Shown in pieces: positions 36,530-45,462 of a stretch of 64,000 bases of DNA (position 1 is its first letter; every line of letters begins with the position of its first letter). The notes under the pieces were generated by a model. The model worked only from the letters and a program-made list of their open reading frames with translations, was not told where the DNA came from and ran no database searches. The translations under genes and the position numbers were made by a program. The stretch is from Herbinix sp. (lineage in GTDB: Bacteria > Bacillota > Clostridia > Lachnospirales > Lachnospiraceae), in assembly GCA_029238935.1 (NCBI GenBank), contig JAQZBN010000009.1, forward strand, positions 62,001-126,000, read 5' to 3'.

Positions 36530-37402
36530 ATGGATCGTAAAACAAAAAGAATTGGTATCTTAGGAAGAGTAGGAGTCGGCAAATCGATCATAGCATCCAA
36601 CTTAAGTGAGGCTTTGGTAAGGGAAGGCTATAAAGTATTATTAATAGGAACGGATATCAGTTTAAGCTCCACTTTACTGGTGCGGGGGTTTGCTGATATC
36701 CCGTCCGTATTGCAGGATTATCGGGAAAAATATTCAATCCGTTTACAGGACTATATCATAAAGAGCCAGATTGGCGTTTATTGTATGGAGCTTGGTAGTA
36801 TAGAACCGGGATCCGGCTGTTTGGCAAAAGGACTCAGTCACATTGATGAGATGTTAACGGCACAGGGTGTATTAGAGGAATATCAGATAGATTATATTCT
36901 GTATGATATTGCCGGTGATGTTGCCTGCACAGGTTTCATATTACCCATCCGGGAAGGGGTTATGGATCAGTGCTTAATTATAACAAACGGCAATATGGCA
37001 TCTCTTAGTACGGCAAATACGTTACTTTCCGGGATAACGAAGAAAGGACTCATTCCCAGTAATACATGTTTGGTAGGTAATCTATCCGATGTATTTCATA
37101 CAAGATCTTTTCTTACTGAGTATGCAGAGATAGTAAATATCCCGATTCTTTCCTTTATTGAATTTTCTCCTATTATGAGAGATAGCTATTTGGCTGAGAA
37201 GACAATCTATCAAATAAATCCTGAATCATCTATGGTGGAGGCATTTCGTGACATGGCACTTTCCATGATTGATATGGAGGAAAAGACCAAGATGAAACCA
37301 TTTGAACAAAGAAGCTTGCTCCAATGGCAGCAAGCATGGAAAAAGAAGGAATTAGATTATAACAGGGGCATAATTGACGTTGACTATTCTTCGAATATAT
37401 AA
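36530..37402 (+). CDS. NifH-like (nitrogenase iron protein/BchL/CfbC superfamily) ATPase
   Basis: A 290-residue P-loop protein that follows NifH through its length. The P-loop is GRVGVGKS (12-19), with Arg where NifH has the signature Lys of GKGGIGKS. Both bridging-cluster cysteines are in place: Cys97 in EPGSGCLAKG and Cys133 in YDIAGDVACTGFILPIRE, the latter nearly identical to NifH DVLGDVVCGGFAMPIRE. So a dimer with a shared [4Fe-4S] cluster that passes electrons on ATP hydrolysis is expected. About 40 extra C-terminal residues are Lys/Gln-rich. There is no NifD/NifK/NifE/NifN-like partner in the window, and the next gene, 12 bases downstream, is an amidohydrolase. Its function is unknown; it is not evidence for N2 fixation. 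Confidence 0.85.
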   Translation: MDRKTKRIGILGRVGVGKSIIASNLSEALVREGYKVLLIGTDISLSSTLLVRGFADIPSVLQDYREKYSIRLQDYIIKSQIGVYCMELGSIEPGSGCLAKGLSHIDEMLTAQGVLEEYQIDYILYDIAGDVACTGFILPIREGVMDQCLIITNGNMASLSTANTLLSGITKKGLIPSNTCLVGNLSDVFHTRSFLTEYAEIVNIPILSFIEFSPIMRDSYLAEKTIYQINPESSMVEAFRDMALSMIDMEEKTKMKPFEQRSLLQWQQAWKKKELDYNRGIIDVDYSSNI

Positions 37403-37414
37403 GGAGTACAAAAA

Positions 37415-38767
37415 ATGCTTGATCTGGCAATAAATAATGGTACCGTAATCGATACCGTGTCCTTGCAACAAAGAGCCTTTCATATCGGTATTAAGAAAGG
37501 CAAAATAGTGGAATTATCGAAGGAACCATTATGTGCGCAGATCATCATTGATGCACAGAACCTGATCGTAAGTCCGGGTTTTATTGATCCTCATGGCCAT
37601 ATCGATGGTTATGAGTATTCCTATGAATTATCTGCATGCCAGGGTATTACGACCACGGTAGGTGGTAATTGTGGATTAAGTCCAATTAATATCAGTGAGT
37701 TTTTTGCTAAAGAAGATCAGAAAGGTTGCCCAATTAATCAGGCGGAGTTAATAGGTCATTCTTTTTCCTTACGAAAAGCAGTGGGTATCAAAGATGTTTA
37801 TCAGAAGGCAGAGAAAGACCAAATACAGAAGATGAAAGAATTGGCACAAAAAGCTCTGGCTGATGGTGCCTGCGGTATTTCCTTAGGGTTAGATTATTCA
37901 CCGGGTGCTTCCTTTGAGGAAATCCTTACCTTAGCGCAAGTTTGTGCGGAATATAATCGTATTCTGCCGGTACATACAAGATTATTTACCTCCTACGATA
38001 TGAATTCTCTTTATGAGGTACTTGAAATCTCAAAGAGAACGGGAGTCAAATTATTGATCTCTCATTTTGTATATCAGTACGGAGAAGGTATTATGGAGGA
38101 AGCTCTTTCGATTGTGGATAAAGCAATCGCTCAAGGTATTCCAGTTACCATTGACAGTGGTATGTATACAGATTGGGCTACGGCAATCGGAACAGCAACC
38201 TTTGACGAACAAGTACTTAAAGACAATAGTGTTGCCTTTTCCCATCTTATTGTTGCAACTGGAGAATATTACGGAAATGTACTAAACCGTGAAATCTATA
38301 CAAAATTGCGTACAAGTAATCCAAATGAATCAATTATATGTAGATCTGGCCATCCGGATAGTGTATATCAATGCCTTAAAAAATCCTATTGCATCCCTTC
38401 CACAGATATCGGAAATTATAAGCAAGGGGAAGGACATCCGCAAATCGCCGGAACCTTTCCGAAATACATCAAAGAAATGGTGAGAGAGCGGAAGGAATTA
38501 TCGCTGGAAGAAGCCATTGCAAAAGCTACGTTGCTTCCGGCACAATTATTTGGATTTTTGGATAAGGGTAAATTGGAGATTGGAGCAGATGCGGATATAA
38601 CCATCTTTGATTATTATGCGCTTGAAGATAAAGCACGCTTTCCGGGAGAAGGATTTCCGGATGCAAAGCCAAAAGGCATTCCTTATGTAATCGTAAATGG
38701 AGAATTGGTAGTAGACAATTGTGTTTATACCGGCAGAAAAGCAGGAAAAAACATTCGCTTTCTATGA
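37415..38767 (+). CDS. Amidohydrolase, D-aminoacylase (N-acyl-D-amino-acid deacylase)-like
   Basis: A 450-residue metal-dependent hydrolase of the D-aminoacylase branch. The first metal motif is FIDPHGHIDG; GITTTVGGNCGLSPINI is the family-typical segment with the metal-binding Cys; later ligands are in LPVHTRLF and LLISHFVYQYG, and HPQIAGTFPKYI and GKLEIGADADITIFD close the fold. AAGGAG lies before ATG. It is co-transcribed with the NifH-like gene. The family removes acyl groups from D-amino acids but also contains hydrolases of other cyclic or linear amides, so the substrate is unsettled. Confidence 0.86.
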   Translation: MLDLAINNGTVIDTVSLQQRAFHIGIKKGKIVELSKEPLCAQIIIDAQNLIVSPGFIDPHGHIDGYEYSYELSACQGITTTVGGNCGLSPINISEFFAKEDQKGCPINQAELIGHSFSLRKAVGIKDVYQKAEKDQIQKMKELAQKALADGACGISLGLDYSPGASFEEILTLAQVCAEYNRILPVHTRLFTSYDMNSLYEVLEISKRTGVKLLISHFVYQYGEGIMEEALSIVDKAIAQGIPVTIDSGMYTDWATAIGTATFDEQVLKDNSVAFSHLIVATGEYYGNVLNREIYTKLRTSNPNESIICRSGHPDSVYQCLKKSYCIPSTDIGNYKQGEGHPQIAGTFPKYIKEMVRERKELSLEEAIAKATLLPAQLFGFLDKGKLEIGADADITIFDYYALEDKARFPGEGFPDAKPKGIPYVIVNGELVVDNCVYTGRKAGKNIRFL

Positions 38768-38917
38768 TTATTATCCTATAAATAAGAGGTAAGGCATATT
38801 GAGTAAAATTAAATGTTAGGTTAAAATGACCTTATAGAATTAATAAAAGATACCTATAGAATAGTAATATATGCCGACAATACAAATTTAGAAAGAAATA
38901 AATAAATGATCTATTTT

Positions 38918-38960
38918 AAGAGAGTGGTTATTGAAATTATCAATAACCATTCTTGTTTTA
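38918..38960. terminator. Bidirectional terminator between amidohydrolase and PilZ genes
   Basis: A 14-bp stem (38921-38934 and 38940-38953, one G-U pair), 5-base loop and T-rich flanks. It abuts the stop of the convergent PilZ gene. Confidence 0.75.
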
Positions 38961-39635
38961 TTATCGAATCGATGCACGAGGGTTATCTCGTTTTACAGTA
39001 GAAGGAGGATTGTTTTTCATACGAAGCAATTCATTCTGTCTTTTTGCTATGTATTTTGACAATTGCATATTAATATCATGTAACTTACAACCATAAATAT
39101 AGGAATGAATATTTTCTTGAAACTCTTTTCGAATCACAAACCCATAGAGACTTATATTACTTATACCATCTTGAATTTTGAAATGTACTACAAGACTAAG
39201 GTCAATTTCTTCTTCAGTAACAAAACCAACTCCAGTTTCACTGATGTCTTTCACTAGAACGGTTAGAGTAGAAATTCCGGTTGGTGTATTGATGCTCATC
39301 GGCATTTCTTCCCCTATATATAAACGGTACGCGCCTCTATGGTGAAAAAGTTCTCCCTCCCCGGATAATTCTATACGATGATAGGGTTTGTTATTATATT
39401 TAATCAACTTAACCGTTACATTTTCCCATATAAATAATTTATCTTCCATTTGATAATAAAAATTTATCGTGCACTTCTCTGAAAACCCCAAAGTTTGATC
39501 ATTTATTGTAAACGCTGATACCATCACGGTATTCCCATTGACAGATACGATTTCCTTTTTAAAGTTTATCGTATTACCAGAGTATTTTACTTCCAGCTCC
39601 ATTATCTTTCCAGTTAAGATTTCGTTAATCAACAA
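38961..39635 (-). CDS. PilZ-domain c-di-GMP receptor (YcgR-like)
   Basis: A 224-residue protein with an N-terminal YcgR-like beta domain (residues about 1-95) and a C-terminal PilZ domain. The c-di-GMP motifs are intact: RGAYR (RxxxR) and DISETGVGF (D/NxSxxG). In motile clostridia such proteins act on flagellar motors. It probably starts at the TTG at 39635, 7 bases after GGAGG on the minus strand; an ATG at 39602 is the alternative. It is a single gene. Confidence 0.88.
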   Translation of the reverse strand: MLINEILTGKIMELEVKYSGNTINFKKEIVSVNGNTVMVSAFTINDQTLGFSEKCTINFYYQMEDKLFIWENVTVKLIKYNNKPYHRIELSGEGELFHHRGAYRLYIGEEMPMSINTPTGISTLTVLVKDISETGVGFVTEEEIDLSLVVHFKIQDGISNISLYGFVIRKEFQENIHSYIYGCKLHDINMQLSKYIAKRQNELLRMKNNPPSTVKRDNPRASIR

Positions 39636-40037
39636 GGCTACACCTCCAAGTACAGTACTAGTATAAGTATATTATAATTTATTACAATTTTCAATCAATT
39701 CTATTATTTTATGGCAAAATAGTGCAAAATATGAAATAGGAAACACAAAGCATTAAGTTTGGAGATACTATAATACAATCTGGAAGAGACGAAAAAGCTT
39801 AAGTGAGACTATAAAGACCGATACAATAAATTGATAAAAAATATTAATTATATCATTCTTAGCTTGGTTATATAATAACACATCTTATAATAAACTTCCT
39901 AAAGATATGGAAATAGTAACAACTGACTGGGGTTTTAATTAATAAAACATTGAAATAGGATAGATGAATACGTAGTGTTGTTATGTTAACATAATTAATA
40001 AGTGTGCATAGGATCAGGATAAATCGATAACATTATA

Positions 40038-40066
40038 TTGACAAGTTTTAGGCCTGCTGTTATCAT
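40038..40066 (+). promoter_or_regulatory. glnA promoter
   Basis: Consensus TTGACA (40038-40043), 17-base spacer, TATCAT (40061-40066). The predicted start is near 40073, directly before the leader hairpin. Upstream, 39660-40030 is AT-rich and shows no gene. Confidence 0.75.
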
Positions 40067-40077
40067 GTAAGAAACGT

Positions 40078-40117
40078 GGGCAACGAGGTTCCGTCACAGG
40101 AAGTCATTGCCCTTTTT
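40078..40117 (+). terminator. Leader terminator (attenuator) of glnA
   Basis: GGGCAA (40078-40083) pairs with TTGCCC (40107-40112), followed by five Ts. Inside, TTCC/GGAA (40089-40092 and 40099-40102) closes a six-base loop GTCACA. It lies between the glnA promoter and its ribosome site, so readthrough must be controlled. The gene after glnA encodes an ANTAR antiterminator, whose family binds hexaloop hairpins; this loop, however, does not fit the A1/G4 rule. Confidence 0.65.
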
Positions 40118-40154
40118 CTATGTAACTTTATATAAAACCATAAGGAGTGATATT

Positions 40155-41486
40155 ATGAAGCATTACACGAAACAAGATATTATAAGAATGGTAGAAGAAG
40201 ATGACGTAGAATTTATACGATTACAATTTACTGATATGTTTGGAAATCTAAAAAATGTTGCAGTGACCACCGGTCAATTAGAGAAAGTTTTAAATAATGA
40301 ATGTATGTTTGACGGATCCTCCATCGAAGGCTTTGTAAGAATAGAAGAATCAGATATGTATTTACATCCGGATTTAGATACCTATGTAACCTTCCCATGG
40401 AGACCACAGCAGGGGAAGGTCGCAAGACTGATCTGTGATGTCTATAATGTAGATGGAACGCCTTTTGCCGGAGATCCAAGATATGTCTTAAAGAGAGCTA
40501 TTAAAGAAGCTCAGGAGATGGGATATACCTTTAATGTAGGACCGGAGCTGGAATTCTTTTTGTTTCATTTAGGTGAGAATGGCCAGGCAACAACAATTTC
40601 TCATGAAAGAGCCGGTTATTTTGATTTAGGCCCATTAGATCTTGGTGAAAATGCAAGACGTGAAGTGGTACTTACGTTAGAGGATATGGGAATTGAAGTC
40701 GAGGCCTCTCATCATGAAGTAGCACCGGCTCAACATGAGATAGATATTAAGTACAGTGATGCACTAGCAACTGCTGATAATATCATGACATTTAAGTTGG
40801 TAGTTCGTACCATTGCAAAACGTCATGGACTTCATGCTACTTTTATGCCAAAGCCTAAGTATGGTGTCGATGGTTCCGGCATGCATATTAACATGTCTCT
40901 TATGAAAGAGGGTAAAAATATATTCGATGATCCAAACCAACCCTTAGGGTTAAGTGAAGATGCCTATCATTTTATGGCTGGTATTATGAAGCATATTGAA
41001 TCTATGACAGCCATCACGAATCCATTGATTAACTCCTATAAAAGACTGGTGCCTAATTATGAAGCACCGGTTCATATTGCTTGGTCAGCATCCAACCGTA
41101 GTCCATTGATTCGTATTCCATCCGGTAGAGGAAATTCCACCAGATTAGAACTTAGATGTCCGGATCCTGCAGCTAATCCATATTTGGCACTTGCGGTTTG
41201 TCTGAGTGCAGGACTTGATGGTATTCGTAACAAGCTAAACCCACCACAAAGCTTAGATCGTAATTTATTCACTATGACGAAAGAAGAGAGAGATACCCTA
41301 GGCGTAAAAAGTCTGCCAATGGATCTTGATGAAGCGATTCGAGCACTTGAAAGCAGTAGTTTTATTAAAGATGTTCTGGGTGATCATATCAGTAATAAAT
41401 ATATTGATGCTAAGAAAGCGGAATGGGATACGTACCGTACTCAGGTAACGCAATGGGAGATAGATCAATATTTATACCGTATCTAA
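40155..41486 (+). CDS. glnA: Glutamine synthetase type I (alpha subgroup)
   Basis: A 443-residue enzyme that makes glutamine from glutamate, ammonia and ATP as a dodecamer. Conserved blocks are [34 protein letters not shown] and [30 protein letters not shown]. The length and the lack of the adenylylation insert place it in GSI-alpha, regulated by feedback rather than by AMP addition. ATG at 40155 follows AAGGAGTGA. It is preceded by an attenuator-like leader and followed by the NitR-like gene. Confidence 0.97.
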   Translation: MKHYTKQDIIRMVEEDDVEFIRLQFTDMFGNLKNVAVTTGQLEKVLNNECMFDGSSIEGFVRIEESDMYLHPDLDTYVTFPWRPQQGKVARLICDVYNVDGTPFAGDPRYVLKRAIKEAQEMGYTFNVGPELEFFLFHLGENGQATTISHERAGYFDLGPLDLGENARREVVLTLEDMGIEVEASHHEVAPAQHEIDIKYSDALATADNIMTFKLVVRTIAKRHGLHATFMPKPKYGVDGSGMHINMSLMKEGKNIFDDPNQPLGLSEDAYHFMAGIMKHIESMTAITNPLINSYKRLVPNYEAPVHIAWSASNRSPLIRIPSGRGNSTRLELRCPDPAANPYLALAVCLSAGLDGIRNKLNPPQSLDRNLFTMTKEERDTLGVKSLPMDLDEAIRALESSSFIKDVLGDHISNKYIDAKKAEWDTYRTQVTQWEIDQYLYRI

Positions 41487-41542
41487 GCTTCCAAGTTAAT
41501 TTCAAAGGGAGACAAAAAGCTTGGAAACGGAGGTGAACAGAT

Positions 41543-42085
41543 GTGCTCAGTATAATCATAGGATTTCCAAAGGCGGAAGATGCGGTTAATATAAAGAATG
41601 TACTAATACGAAATGGTTATGATGTTTGTGACACCTGTACTTCCGGTGCACAAATTATCAGTCGTGCGATTGACTTAGATGAGGGTATTGTTCTTTGCGG
41701 TTATCAATTTTCAGATATGCATTACAGTGAATTGAATAATTATCTGCCAAAAGGCTTCGAGATGCTTCTCGTTGCTTCCTCTGAAAAATTGGAGCTTTGT
41801 CAGGATAATGGTATCGTCTGTTTACGTATGCCGTTTAAAACGTACGATTTACTTAATACACTTCAAATGATGACATATCAATATCAAAGAAAAAAGAAAA
41901 AGGAGAAAGAAAAGCCTAAGATAAGATCGGAAGAAGAAAAAGCGATTATATATAAAGCCAAGCTGGTTCTTATGGATCGAAATAATATGACAGAAGAAGA
42001 GGCTCATCGTTACATACAGAAAAATAGTATGGACAGTGGGACGAATATGGTTGAGATGTCAGAAATGATTTTGAAAATGTTTTAA
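41543..42085 (+). CDS. nitR: NitR-like ANTAR RNA-binding antitermination regulator
   Basis: A 180-residue protein with a receiver-like N-terminal domain (about 1-112), a charged linker (KKKKEKEKPKIRSEEEK) and an ANTAR domain (AKLVLMDRNNMTEEEAHRYIQKNS). ANTAR proteins bind paired hexaloop hairpins in nascent RNA and prevent termination. The phosphoacceptor Asp seems missing: the strand ends IVLCGYQFSD instead of the IxLxDxxMP pattern, so control is probably not by phosphorylation. GTG at 41543 lies behind GGAGGTGA; the ATG at 41541 stops after four codons. The glnA-nitR-glt association is known in Clostridium. Likely targets here are the glnA and gltB leaders. Confidence 0.85.
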   Translation: MLSIIIGFPKAEDAVNIKNVLIRNGYDVCDTCTSGAQIISRAIDLDEGIVLCGYQFSDMHYSELNNYLPKGFEMLLVASSEKLELCQDNGIVCLRMPFKTYDLLNTLQMMTYQYQRKKKKEKEKPKIRSEEEKAIIYKAKLVLMDRNNMTEEEAHRYIQKNSMDSGTNMVEMSEMILKMF

Positions 42086-42099
42086 CATAAAAAGAAGTC

Positions 42100-42128
42100 T
42101 TTACCATCAGGAGGGTATTTGCTATAAT
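42100..42128 (+). promoter_or_regulatory. Promoter of dapF-dapL
   Basis: TTTACC (42100-42105), 17-base spacer, TATAAT (42123-42128), 45 bases before the chosen dapF start. Confidence 0.6.
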
Positions 42129-42173
42129 ATTAATGGTAGGAAATGTTTCCTCATGGAAAGGCTGGGCTTATAT

Positions 42174-43007
42174 ATGAAGTTTACAAAAATGCATGGCTGT
42201 GGGAATGATTATGTCTATGTCGATTGTACCAAAGAGATGATAGAACATGTTCCGGAAACAGCAAGAAAAGTAAGTGACAGACATTTTGGCATAGGATCCG
42301 ATGGACTTATCCTGATAAGACCTTCCGATAAGGCTGATTTTATGATGGATATGTATAATTATGATGGTTCCAGAGCTCAGATGTGTGGAAATGGGATACG
42401 TTGTGTAGCAAAATATGTGTATGATCATAATTTAACCGATAAGGATCACATTACAATAGAAACCTTAAGCGGAATAAAAGAATTACAGCTGCAAACCAAA
42501 GAGGGTAAGGTTACCTCTGTAACGGTTAATATGGGTAATCCAATTACAAAACCATCTCTAGTTCCGGTAATCTCGGATCAGGAGATCGTTATAAAACAAC
42601 CAATTATTGTTGGTGATGCTACGTATGAAGTTACCTGTATTTCCATGGGTAATCCCCATGCCGTTGTATTTGTAGATGATACTACAACAATTCCTATTGA
42701 ACAGATTGGACCATTATTTGAACATCATCCGATGTTTCCCGAACGTATCAATACTGAATTTGTACATGTAGTGGATCGTTCAACCATAGATATGAGAGTA
42801 TGGGAAAGAGGATCCGGCGAAACCCTTGCCTGCGGAACCGGAGCCTGTGCCAGTGCAGTAGCTTGTATTTTAAATGATTATACGGATCATGAAGTAACAG
42901 TTCATTTGCTTGGCGGCGATTTAAGCATACGATATGATAAAATCAGTAATACTGTATATATGACCGGACCGGCTACCACAGTATTTCATGGTGAAATTGA
43001 TATATAA
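42174..43007 (+). CDS. dapF: Diaminopimelate epimerase
   Basis: A 277-residue enzyme that converts LL- to meso-diaminopimelate for peptidoglycan and lysine. Both catalytic cysteines are present (MCGNGIRC and GETLACGTGACA). The family start MKFTKMHGCGNDYVYVDC fixes ATG at 42174, with AAAGG about 12 bases before; the ATG at 42153 adds seven non-conserved residues. The dapL gene follows after 12 bases. Confidence 0.95.
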   Translation: MKFTKMHGCGNDYVYVDCTKEMIEHVPETARKVSDRHFGIGSDGLILIRPSDKADFMMDMYNYDGSRAQMCGNGIRCVAKYVYDHNLTDKDHITIETLSGIKELQLQTKEGKVTSVTVNMGNPITKPSLVPVISDQEIVIKQPIIVGDATYEVTCISMGNPHAVVFVDDTTTIPIEQIGPLFEHHPMFPERINTEFVHVVDRSTIDMRVWERGSGETLACGTGACASAVACILNDYTDHEVTVHLLGGDLSIRYDKISNTVYMTGPATTVFHGEIDI

Positions 43008-43019
43008 AGGAGAGAACTT

Positions 43020-44234
43020 ATGTTTAAGATTAATGAAAATTATCTGAAATTACCGGGAAGCTATCTGTTTTCTACGATAGGTCGCAAGGTAAAAGAATTT
43101 ACCTTAGAAAATCCCGATAAAAAAATCATTCGTTTAGGAATAGGGGATGTGACATTACCATTAGCACCTGCTGTTATTTCAGCTCTCCATAATGCTGTGG
43201 ATGAGATGGCCAATAAAGATACCTTCAAGGGATATCCTCCTGAACTTGGATATGAATTTTTACGCCAAGCAATTGCTGATCATGATTTTAAATCCAGAGG
43301 TGTAACGATTGCTTTGGATGAAATCTTTATTAGTGATGGTGCTAAAAGTGACTCCGGTAATATTGGTGAGATTTTTGATGTCGATAATAAGATTGCAGTA
43401 TGCGATCCGGTATATCCAGTATATGTAGATTCAAATGTTATGGCAGGAAGAACCGGAGAATACCTACCGGATCTTGGTAAGTGGACCAATGTAATTTATA
43501 TGCCTTGTACAAAAGAAACCAATTTTGCTCCTGAATTACCAAAAGAAGAGCCGGATATCATATATCTTTGCTTCCCTAACAATCCTACCGGTTCAACAAT
43601 CACAAAAGCTGAACTACAAAAATGGGTAGATTATGCGAATAAAGTTGGCGCAGTAATTATATATGATGCTGCCTATGAAGCATATATTTCCGAGGAAAAT
43701 GTACCTCATACGATCTATGAATGTGAAGGAGCAAAAACCTGTGCTATAGAGATCAGAAGCTTTTCTAAGAATGCAGGTTTTACCGGAACTAGACTTGGAT
43801 TTACGGTTATCCCGAAGGAGTTAAAATCCGGTGATGTAATGTTGAATAGCTTATGGGCTAGACGCCACGGCACTAAATTCAACGGTGCTCCTTATATTAT
43901 ACAGGCTGCCGGTGCTTCTATTTATACAGAAGAAGGCAAGAGACAAACGAAGGAACAGATTGCATATTATATGAATAATGCGAAAGTAATCAGAGAAGGT
44001 TTATCGGCTGCCGGTTACAGTGTATCCGGTGGTGTAAATGCCCCATATATCTGGTTAAAGACACCGGATAGTATGACTTCTTGGGAATTCTTCGACTATC
44101 TTCTTAAGGAAGCGAATGTGGTTGGTACTCCAGGTTCAGGCTTTGGACCAAGTGGAGAAGGATATTTTAGACTGACAGCCTTCGGTACCTATGAAAATAC
44201 CTTAGAAGCGATTGAGCGGATTAAAAGATTATAG
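43020..44234 (+). CDS. dapL: LL-diaminopimelate aminotransferase
   Basis: A 404-residue PLP enzyme that makes LL-DAP directly from tetrahydrodipicolinate with glutamate as amino donor. The PLP Lys is in [16 protein letters not shown]; the N-terminal block [13 protein letters not shown] and the [16 protein letters not shown] segment are DapL-specific. AAAGGAG precedes ATG. With dapF it gives the short aminotransferase route to meso-DAP. Confidence 0.96.
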   Translation: MFKINENYLKLPGSYLFSTIGRKVKEFTLENPDKKIIRLGIGDVTLPLAPAVISALHNAVDEMANKDTFKGYPPELGYEFLRQAIADHDFKSRGVTIALDEIFISDGAKSDSGNIGEIFDVDNKIAVCDPVYPVYVDSNVMAGRTGEYLPDLGKWTNVIYMPCTKETNFAPELPKEEPDIIYLCFPNNPTGSTITKAELQKWVDYANKVGAVIIYDAAYEAYISEENVPHTIYECEGAKTCAIEIRSFSKNAGFTGTRLGFTVIPKELKSGDVMLNSLWARRHGTKFNGAPYIIQAAGASIYTEEGKRQTKEQIAYYMNNAKVIREGLSAAGYSVSGGVNAPYIWLKTPDSMTSWEFFDYLLKEANVVGTPGSGFGPSGEGYFRLTAFGTYENTLEAIERIKRL

Positions 44235-44242
44235 AGATTATT

Positions 44243-44286
44243 TACCCTTAGGAAATAAGAGATACTTGTTTTCTGAGGGTATTTTT
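44243..44286 (+). terminator. Terminator after dapL
   Basis: TACCCTTAGGAAA pairs with TTTTCTGAGGGTA around a loop of about 12 bases and is followed by TTTTT. Confidence 0.75.
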
Positions 44287-44363
44287 ATGTCTAATATCAG
44301 CTAATCCTCTCTTATCATCTTTTGTATATATTGCCAAATAATAGGAATAATAACATTTGAAGA

Positions 44364-44392
44364 TTGATAAATTTTACCTAAGCTGTTATACT
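44364..44392 (+). promoter_or_regulatory. Promoter of the LD-carboxypeptidase gene
   Basis: TTGATA (44364-44369), 17-base spacer, TATACT (44387-44392). Confidence 0.6.
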
Positions 44393-44424
44393 TTACTATA
44401 GACTTTTTTAGGAGGACAGGATTT

Positions 44425-45453
44425 ATGATTTACCCGTTACCATTAGAAAAAGGTTACCGAATTGGAGTGACCGCACCGTCCGATGGCATAGCGAAGGAGG
44501 TGGATTTTGCTCGTTTTGATAGTGCAGTGAAGCACTTTTATGAACTAGGATATCCTGTTACGGAGACTGCTCATGTCAGAAGAAGCGAAAAGGGAAGAAG
44601 CTGTGATGGTAATACAAGAGCAAAGGAACTTTTAGAACTAGTGCAAGACGATCAGGTGCGTGTTATCATTGCTGCCAGTGGGGGAGATTACCTGGTTGAG
44701 ATGCTGTCTCATCTTGATCTGGAGGTATTGAAAGATAATCCAAAATGGATGCAAGGGTTTTCTGATATTACAGGCCTTAGTTTTACTGTGACGACAAATC
44801 TGGATATAGCGACTATTTATGCGAATAATTTTGGTAGTTTTGGCATGAAGAATTGGCATAATTCTCTTGTTCAAAATATAAGAATATTAGAAGGCCAGGA
44901 TATTGTTCAGGAGAGTTTCGATTTCTTCCAAGACGGTTTCATCGAGCGAATTACCGGTCTTGAAGAATTTGCGGCGGATAAAGAAGTACAGTGGAAGATT
45001 TTGCATCCGTCAGAAGGTAAAGAGAAAGATGAGATGATGTTATCCGGCAGAGCAATTGGCGGATGCCTTGATGTTTTGTTAAATCTGGTTGGTACAAGAT
45101 TTGATACCACTAAGAAGTTTGTAGAGAAATATCAATCGGATGGTATCCTATGGTATTTGGAAAGCTTTGCTCTGGGAAGCGAATCCTTGGTTCGAGGTTT
45201 GTGGCAGTTGAAGGAGGCAGGCTGGTTTCAGAATGCGGTTGGATTTATCTTTGGAAGACCGTGTTTTTATCATACAGATACAGATACAACCTATGAGGAA
45301 GCAATTATTTCTGCTATTGGAGAGTTGGGGTTACCGATCATACTGGAAGCGGATATAGGACATAAACCGCCTCAGTTAACAATGATGAATGGAGCAATTG
45401 CAACGGTTTACAGTAAGGATGGTAAAGGTAATATCACTTTTAAAAGAAGGTAG
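44425..45453 (+). CDS. LD-carboxypeptidase / MccF-like peptidase, family S66
   Basis: A 342-residue cytosolic serine peptidase of the S66 family (LdcA/MccF). The nucleophile Ser113 is in QGFSDITGL; the Glu and His of the triad are expected in ILWYLESFAL and ADIGHKPPQL. LdcA members trim the terminal D-Ala of tetrapeptides during murein recycling; MccF members cleave microcin-like peptide nucleotides. The LTA-synthase-type gene follows after 9 bases, and dapF-dapL precede, so a cell-wall role is favoured. AGGAGG precedes ATG. Confidence 0.9.
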   Translation: MIYPLPLEKGYRIGVTAPSDGIAKEVDFARFDSAVKHFYELGYPVTETAHVRRSEKGRSCDGNTRAKELLELVQDDQVRVIIAASGGDYLVEMLSHLDLEVLKDNPKWMQGFSDITGLSFTVTTNLDIATIYANNFGSFGMKNWHNSLVQNIRILEGQDIVQESFDFFQDGFIERITGLEEFAADKEVQWKILHPSEGKEKDEMMLSGRAIGGCLDVLLNLVGTRFDTTKKFVEKYQSDGILWYLESFALGSESLVRGLWQLKEAGWFQNAVGFIFGRPCFYHTDTDTTYEEAIISAIGELGLPIILEADIGHKPPQLTMMNGAIATVYSKDGKGNITFKRR

Positions 45454-45462
45454 GCCTGGTGT

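Noticed and set aside
36530-37402. Evidence for nitrogen fixation from a NifH-like protein
   Set aside because: There is no NifD, NifK, NifE, NifN or NifB in the window, and the P-loop lacks the NifH signature lysine. The protein is better described as a NifH-superfamily orphan.
40067-40154. Cyanobacterial-type glutamine riboswitch (glnA RNA)
   Set aside because: Only a short terminator hairpin is present; the three-way junction and conserved loop of that riboswitch are not visible, and the class is known from cyanobacteria.
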